Shown here one piece after another: positions 61,126 through 64,000 of a DNA stretch of 64,000 nt. The stretch spans positions 62,001 through 126,000 of the forward strand of contig NZ_DAMACX010000001.1 in NCBI RefSeq assembly GCF_031998825.1. The letters are read 5' to 3'. The position numbers were made by a program, and so were the translations under genes. Origin of the DNA: Pseudescherichia sp031998825. GTDB lineage: Bacteria; Pseudomonadota; Gammaproteobacteria; Enterobacterales; Enterobacteriaceae. The notes under the pieces were generated by a model. That model had not been told where the DNA came from. It ran no database searches and saw only the letters and a list, made by a program, of their open reading frames with translations. Within the stretch, counting starts at the first letter, position 1; every line of letters begins with the position of its first letter.

Positions 61126-62088
61126 CTACAGCGCCTTGTGCAGATTGATCACCGTGCGCGCGTTTGAGGCGCTGGTAGCCAGCACGTCTATTACCCCGGT
61201 GCGCAGCGCCCCGAGGATCGCCGTCGCCTTGGTACTTTCCGAGGCAATAGCGATTACGCAGGGGATGGCCCGCAGCTGCTCAAGGCTGAGACCGATGACC
61301 CGGTCATTCATTACCGTATCCACCGGCGTGCCTTGAATATTAAAGAAGCTGTAGCCTGCCAGATCGCCCACTACCCCCTGCTGTTGACGCGCATTAACGA
61401 TCTCCTGTGGCGTAAACCACCCCAGCTGCACCATGAAGCTGTTTTCATTCATATCGCCCAGACCGATCAGCGCCACGTCGGCCTTGCTGGCCTGCTCGAG
61501 GGTGGCCTTAATCAGCCGGTTCTGCATAAAGGCGGCGCGGAGATCCGGCGTCTCGACGTAGGCCGGGGCGTAGAGCGTCTCCGCGAAGCCGTTAAACTTG
61601 CGCGCCAGGTTACGGCTAATGTGGTCGGCGTCGATCAGCTGTCCATCACGCTTGGTGCCGCCGATGCCGCAGATAAAGCGGCACTGGCGCTCAGGGAAGA
61701 TCCCCACGTGGTTGGCGACGGCGGCGACGTTGCGCCCCTGACCGACGGTGACGGTCATATCGTTCTTTAAAATACTCGCCAGATAGTTACTGACCAGGGC
61801 TGCAACCTGCTGGCGCTGCTCGTCCTCATCGTGGTGATCGAGGGCCACCAGCGCCCGCTTAATGCCAAAGTGCTGGATAAACTGCTGTTCAATTTGTGAA
61901 CTGAAGACCGGATGGTACTTAACATTGATCTCAACGATGCCTTCCAGACGTGCTCTCTTCAGCAGTCGGCCCACCTTAATGCGCGAAATACCAAAGCGCT
62001 GGGCGATCTCCTCCTGGGTCTGTTCCTGCTCGTAATAAGCAACGGCAATCTCAGTCAGGAGTTCGTAATCAGAGTCTTGCTCAACCAT
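61126..62088 (-). CDS. SorC/DeoR-type sugar-binding transcriptional regulator
   Basis: A regulator of 320 aa. The N-terminal helix-turn-helix is YYEQEQTQEEIAQRFGISRIKVGRLLKRA; the rest is a SorC-type sugar-phosphate-binding domain (GLGDMNENSFMVQLG, INLHKAL end). The ATG at 62088 with AAGGAAAC is chosen over the 29-codon extension. Convergent with cobB and 35 bp from the TIM-like gene on the same strand; it probably controls the cluster through the repeats at 62985-63132, and its effector may be a tetrose phosphate. Confidence 0.87.
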   Translation of the reverse strand: MVEQDSDYELLTEIAVAYYEQEQTQEEIAQRFGISRIKVGRLLKRARLEGIVEINVKYHPVFSSQIEQQFIQHFGIKRALVALDHHDEDEQRQQVAALVSNYLASILKNDMTVTVGQGRNVAAVANHVGIFPERQCRFICGIGGTKRDGQLIDADHISRNLARKFNGFAETLYAPAYVETPDLRAAFMQNRLIKATLEQASKADVALIGLGDMNENSFMVQLGWFTPQEIVNARQQQGVVGDLAGYSFFNIQGTPVDTVMNDRVIGLSLEQLRAIPCVIAIASESTKATAILGALRTGVIDVLATSASNARTVINLHKAL

Positions 62089-62123
62089 CGCGTTCTGTTT
62101 CCTTTGCCTCAACCTCGCTAATA

Positions 62124-62924
62124 CTACTGCGCTTTTATCACAAAATCCTGCACAACGCGTTGAACAATTGCACAATATCCTGCGGCGTCCCAGGCGGCAC
62201 GGCCAATAAAAAGACCGTCAATGTCCGGCTGGGAGAGCAGCGGCACGGCGTTATCGAGATTGACGCTGCCGCCATAGAGCAGAACGATCTGCTGCCCGAC
62301 CTCCTCGCCAAATAGCCCGCACAGGGCGTGGCGCAGCAGCTGATGAATAGCCGCTGCCTCTGCCGGTGAAGCGGGGGTGCCCTGTTCACCAATGGCCCAT
62401 ACCGGCTCGTAGGCCACAATGGTGCGCAGCGCCTCGTCCGGCGTAAGCCCATGCAGAGCAATTTTCATCTGGCGGATCACCGTCTCGGCTGAGACCTGCC
62501 AGCGTTTCTCATCGGCGCTGTCGCCAACGCAGACCAGCGGGCGCAGGCCGTGACGCAGCGCGGCGTGCACCTTGTTATTAATTGCCCCATCCGTTTCGTT
62601 AAACGCCGCCCGCCGCTCCGAGTGCCCCAGCTCTACCAGTGCCGCTCCGGTTTCGACAATCATGCTGGCCGAGATTTCACCTGTCCAGGCCCCGCACGTC
62701 TGTTCATGTATATTCTGTGCTCCCGTTAGGCACGGCAAATTATGCTTGCGGAAAAAGTCGGTCACCGGCTGGATTGCGGTAAAAGGCGGGATAAAAAAGG
62801 GCTGGATCGCCGGGTGCAGCACCGCTTGCAGCTGCGTCGCCAGCGTATCGCAGTAGGCCATCGCCTCTGAAAGAGGCTTGTTCATTTTCCAACTGGTACC
62901 GATCATGATGGGTTTAACGGACAT
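62124..62924 (-). CDS. Triosephosphate isomerase paralogue, probable tetrulose-phosphate isomerase
   Basis: A TIM-barrel isomerase of 266 aa. GTSWKMNK (catalytic Lys, with S for the N of TpiA's GNWKMN), VELGHSERR (catalytic His), IVAYEPVWAIGEQGTPAS (catalytic Glu, loop 6) and VLLYGGSVN are present, so it is an active-looking member that differs from housekeeping TpiA. Known: TIM homologues of this class (LerI/EryH) isomerise erythrulose phosphate in threitol/erythritol pathways. Next to a PdxA2-like enzyme this role is likely. Confidence 0.82.
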   Translation of the reverse strand: MSVKPIMIGTSWKMNKPLSEAMAYCDTLATQLQAVLHPAIQPFFIPPFTAIQPVTDFFRKHNLPCLTGAQNIHEQTCGAWTGEISASMIVETGAALVELGHSERRAAFNETDGAINNKVHAALRHGLRPLVCVGDSADEKRWQVSAETVIRQMKIALHGLTPDEALRTIVAYEPVWAIGEQGTPASPAEAAAIHQLLRHALCGLFGEEVGQQIVLLYGGSVNLDNAVPLLSQPDIDGLFIGRAAWDAAGYCAIVQRVVQDFVIKAQ

Positions 62925-62984
62925 GGGCTATCTCCTTAGCAATCAGCTTGATAGTTGTCATGTTATGCGCCTTTTTACTGCAAA

Positions 62985-63132
62985 TGAACATATACTCATA
63001 CTATGAACATATGTTAGATCACACTTTTGCGTTGATTCATTGCGCAGAAAACAATCTGTGACGGACATCACTATTAACTTCCGAAACATCAGTTAACGTT
63101 ATGTTCATATGATTTGTACCTGAACATATGAA
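62985..63132. promoter_or_regulatory. Four TGAACATA-type repeats in the divergent promoter region
   Basis: TGAACATAT at 62985, TGAACATATGTT at 63004-63015, TATGTTCATATGA near 63100-63112 (inverted), and TGAACATATGAA at 63121-63132. The last two are embedded in a larger dyad with GTTAACGTT arms. They are probably binding sites for the SorC-type regulator, between two divergent transcripts. Confidence 0.7.
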
Positions 63133-63166
63133 CGTTAACCGCTTTCCCTGTCATGCGAGGTTAAAG

Positions 63167-64000
63167 ATGTCCGTAGAGAAAAAACCTGTTGTTGCCGTTA
63201 CCATTGGCGATCCTGCCGGGATTGGTCCGGAAATCACCGTTGCCACCTTAATGGATAAAGACCTCTATGAAGAGTGCAAACCTTTCCTGATTGGCTCTGT
63301 ACCTATCATTGAGCGCGCCATGAAGATCCAGGGCTGTGACTTCCCGATCAATAAGATCGCTCATCCGGATCAGGCCAAATTCCAGTGGGGGACTCTCGAC
63401 GTGCTGGAGACCGGTGACTACGACTATGAGAGCATCGAGTGGGGCAAGGTCCAGCAGCTGGCGGGCCAGATGTCGCTGGACTACGTGATGAAGTCTATCG
63501 AGCTGGGCATGGCCGGAGCGATCGATGTGGTCTCTACCGCACCAATCCATAAAGAGGCCATCAAGCTGGCGGGCTGTAAGCTACCAGGCCACACCGAAAT
63601 CTACCAGGTTGAGACCCGCTCCGACTACGGCCTGACTATGTTCCACGTGCAGAAGCTGCGCGTCTTCTTTGTTAGCCGTCATATGGCGCTAAAAGATGCC
63701 TGCGATTACGCCAACAAAGAGCGCGTCCTGGCCTGCGTCCAGCAGATCCACCACGAGTTCAACGCCCTGAACATCAAAAACCCGCTCATTGCCGTTGCCG
63801 CCCTCAACCCGCACGGCTCGGACAACGGCCTGTTTGGGCATGAAGAGGCCGACAACCTGATCCCGGCAGTAAAAGCGGCTCAGGAGATGGGTATCAACGC
63901 CGTCGGTCCAATCCCGGCTGACTCCGTTTTCCACCTCGGGAAACAGGGTAAATATGACGCGATCCTCTCCCTGTACCACGATCAGGGCCATATCGCCTGT
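63167..64000 (+). CDS. pdxA2: PdxA2-like 4-phospho-tetronate dehydrogenase (5' part)
   Basis: A PdxA-family dehydrogenase cut by the window end after 278 codons (family about 325 aa). ITIGDPAGIGPEI-type N-terminus (VAVTIGDPAGIGPEITV), STAPIHKEAIKLAG, PGHTEIYQ, SRHMALKDA, and the metal-binding LYHDQGHI at the truncation. Known: PdxA2 enzymes oxidatively decarboxylate D-threonate/D-erythronate 4-phosphate to dihydroxyacetone phosphate, beside DUF1537 kinases. ATG at 63167 with GCGAGG. A kinase gene is expected just beyond the window. Confidence 0.87.
   Translation, partial: MSVEKKPVVAVTIGDPAGIGPEITVATLMDKDLYEECKPFLIGSVPIIERAMKIQGCDFPINKIAHPDQAKFQWGTLDVLETGDYDYESIEWGKVQQLAGQMSLDYVMKSIELGMAGAIDVVSTAPIHKEAIKLAGCKLPGHTEIYQVETRSDYGLTMFHVQKLRVFFVSRHMALKDACDYANKERVLACVQQIHHEFNALNIKNPLIAVAALNPHGSDNGLFGHEEADNLIPAVKAAQEMGINAVGPIPADSVFHLGKQGKYDAILSLYHDQGHIAC

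Overview
The window is chromosomal DNA of a member of the Enterobacteriaceae. The gene order ptsG ... fhuE-hinT-ycfL-lpoB-thiK-nagZ-ycfP ... ndh-ycfJ-comR-ldtC-mfd-ycfT-lolC-lolD-lolE-nagK-cobB follows the Escherichia/Enterobacter backbone closely at protein level. The genus cannot be fixed from the sequence alone. No rRNA, tRNA or CRISPR array was seen.

Layout. (1) 1-3.5 kb: the 3' part of ptsG, an old-yellow-enzyme oxidoreductase, an MscS-type channel and the 5' half of a hok/sok locus. (2) 3,581-36,136: a 32.6-kb accessory block. It begins and ends with related inverted repeats (TGT(T/C)AACGC at the tips, similarity extending about 47 bp inward) and is flanked by a 17-bp direct repeat with one mismatch. 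The block sits inside the hok/sok locus, leaving promoter, mok leader and Sok region on the left and the Hok toxin reading frame on the right. A frameshifted IS1202/ISNCY-like transposase lies at the left tip. (3) 36.3-38.6 kb: the Hok toxin, a monooxygenase-like protein, a cysteine hydrolase and a GlxA-type regulator. (4) 38.7-61.1 kb: the conserved backbone, with one AT-rich beta-helix gene inserted between ycfP and ndh, and with bhsA missing beside comR. (5) 61.1-64.0 kb: an apparent four-carbon sugar-acid or polyol catabolic cluster (SorC-type regulator, TIM-like isomerase, PdxA2-like dehydrogenase) with clustered operator-like repeats.

Cargo of the 32.6-kb block, left to right: an AT-rich putative peptide-modification cluster (46-residue Cys-rich peptide, an Fe/2-oxoglutarate oxygenase with an extra N-terminal domain, a second oxygenase, a GT-A glycosyltransferase); a LprI-domain lipoprotein; degenerate sequence with small ORFs and an IS3 scar; SMR and LysE exporters; a MocR regulator divergent from a DapA-family aldolase and an MFS transporter; an acetyltransferase; a second MocR/PdxR-like regulator divergent from a TehA-like channel, an RpiR regulator, a PTS EIIBC and a 6-phospho-beta-glucosidase; a LysR regulator divergent from benzoylformate decarboxylase and a cyclase; a rhamnosidase-transporter-AraC module; a secreted alpha/beta hydrolase; and a tacAT-type toxin-antitoxin pair with a frameshifted toxin.

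The strongest candidates for something new are the peptide cluster at 5.2-8.5 kb, whose precursor gene is hidden under an over-extended reading frame; the cargo-laden transposon structure that splits hok/sok; and a GH1 glycosidase with Gln in place of the usual acid/base Glu, as in plant myrosinases.
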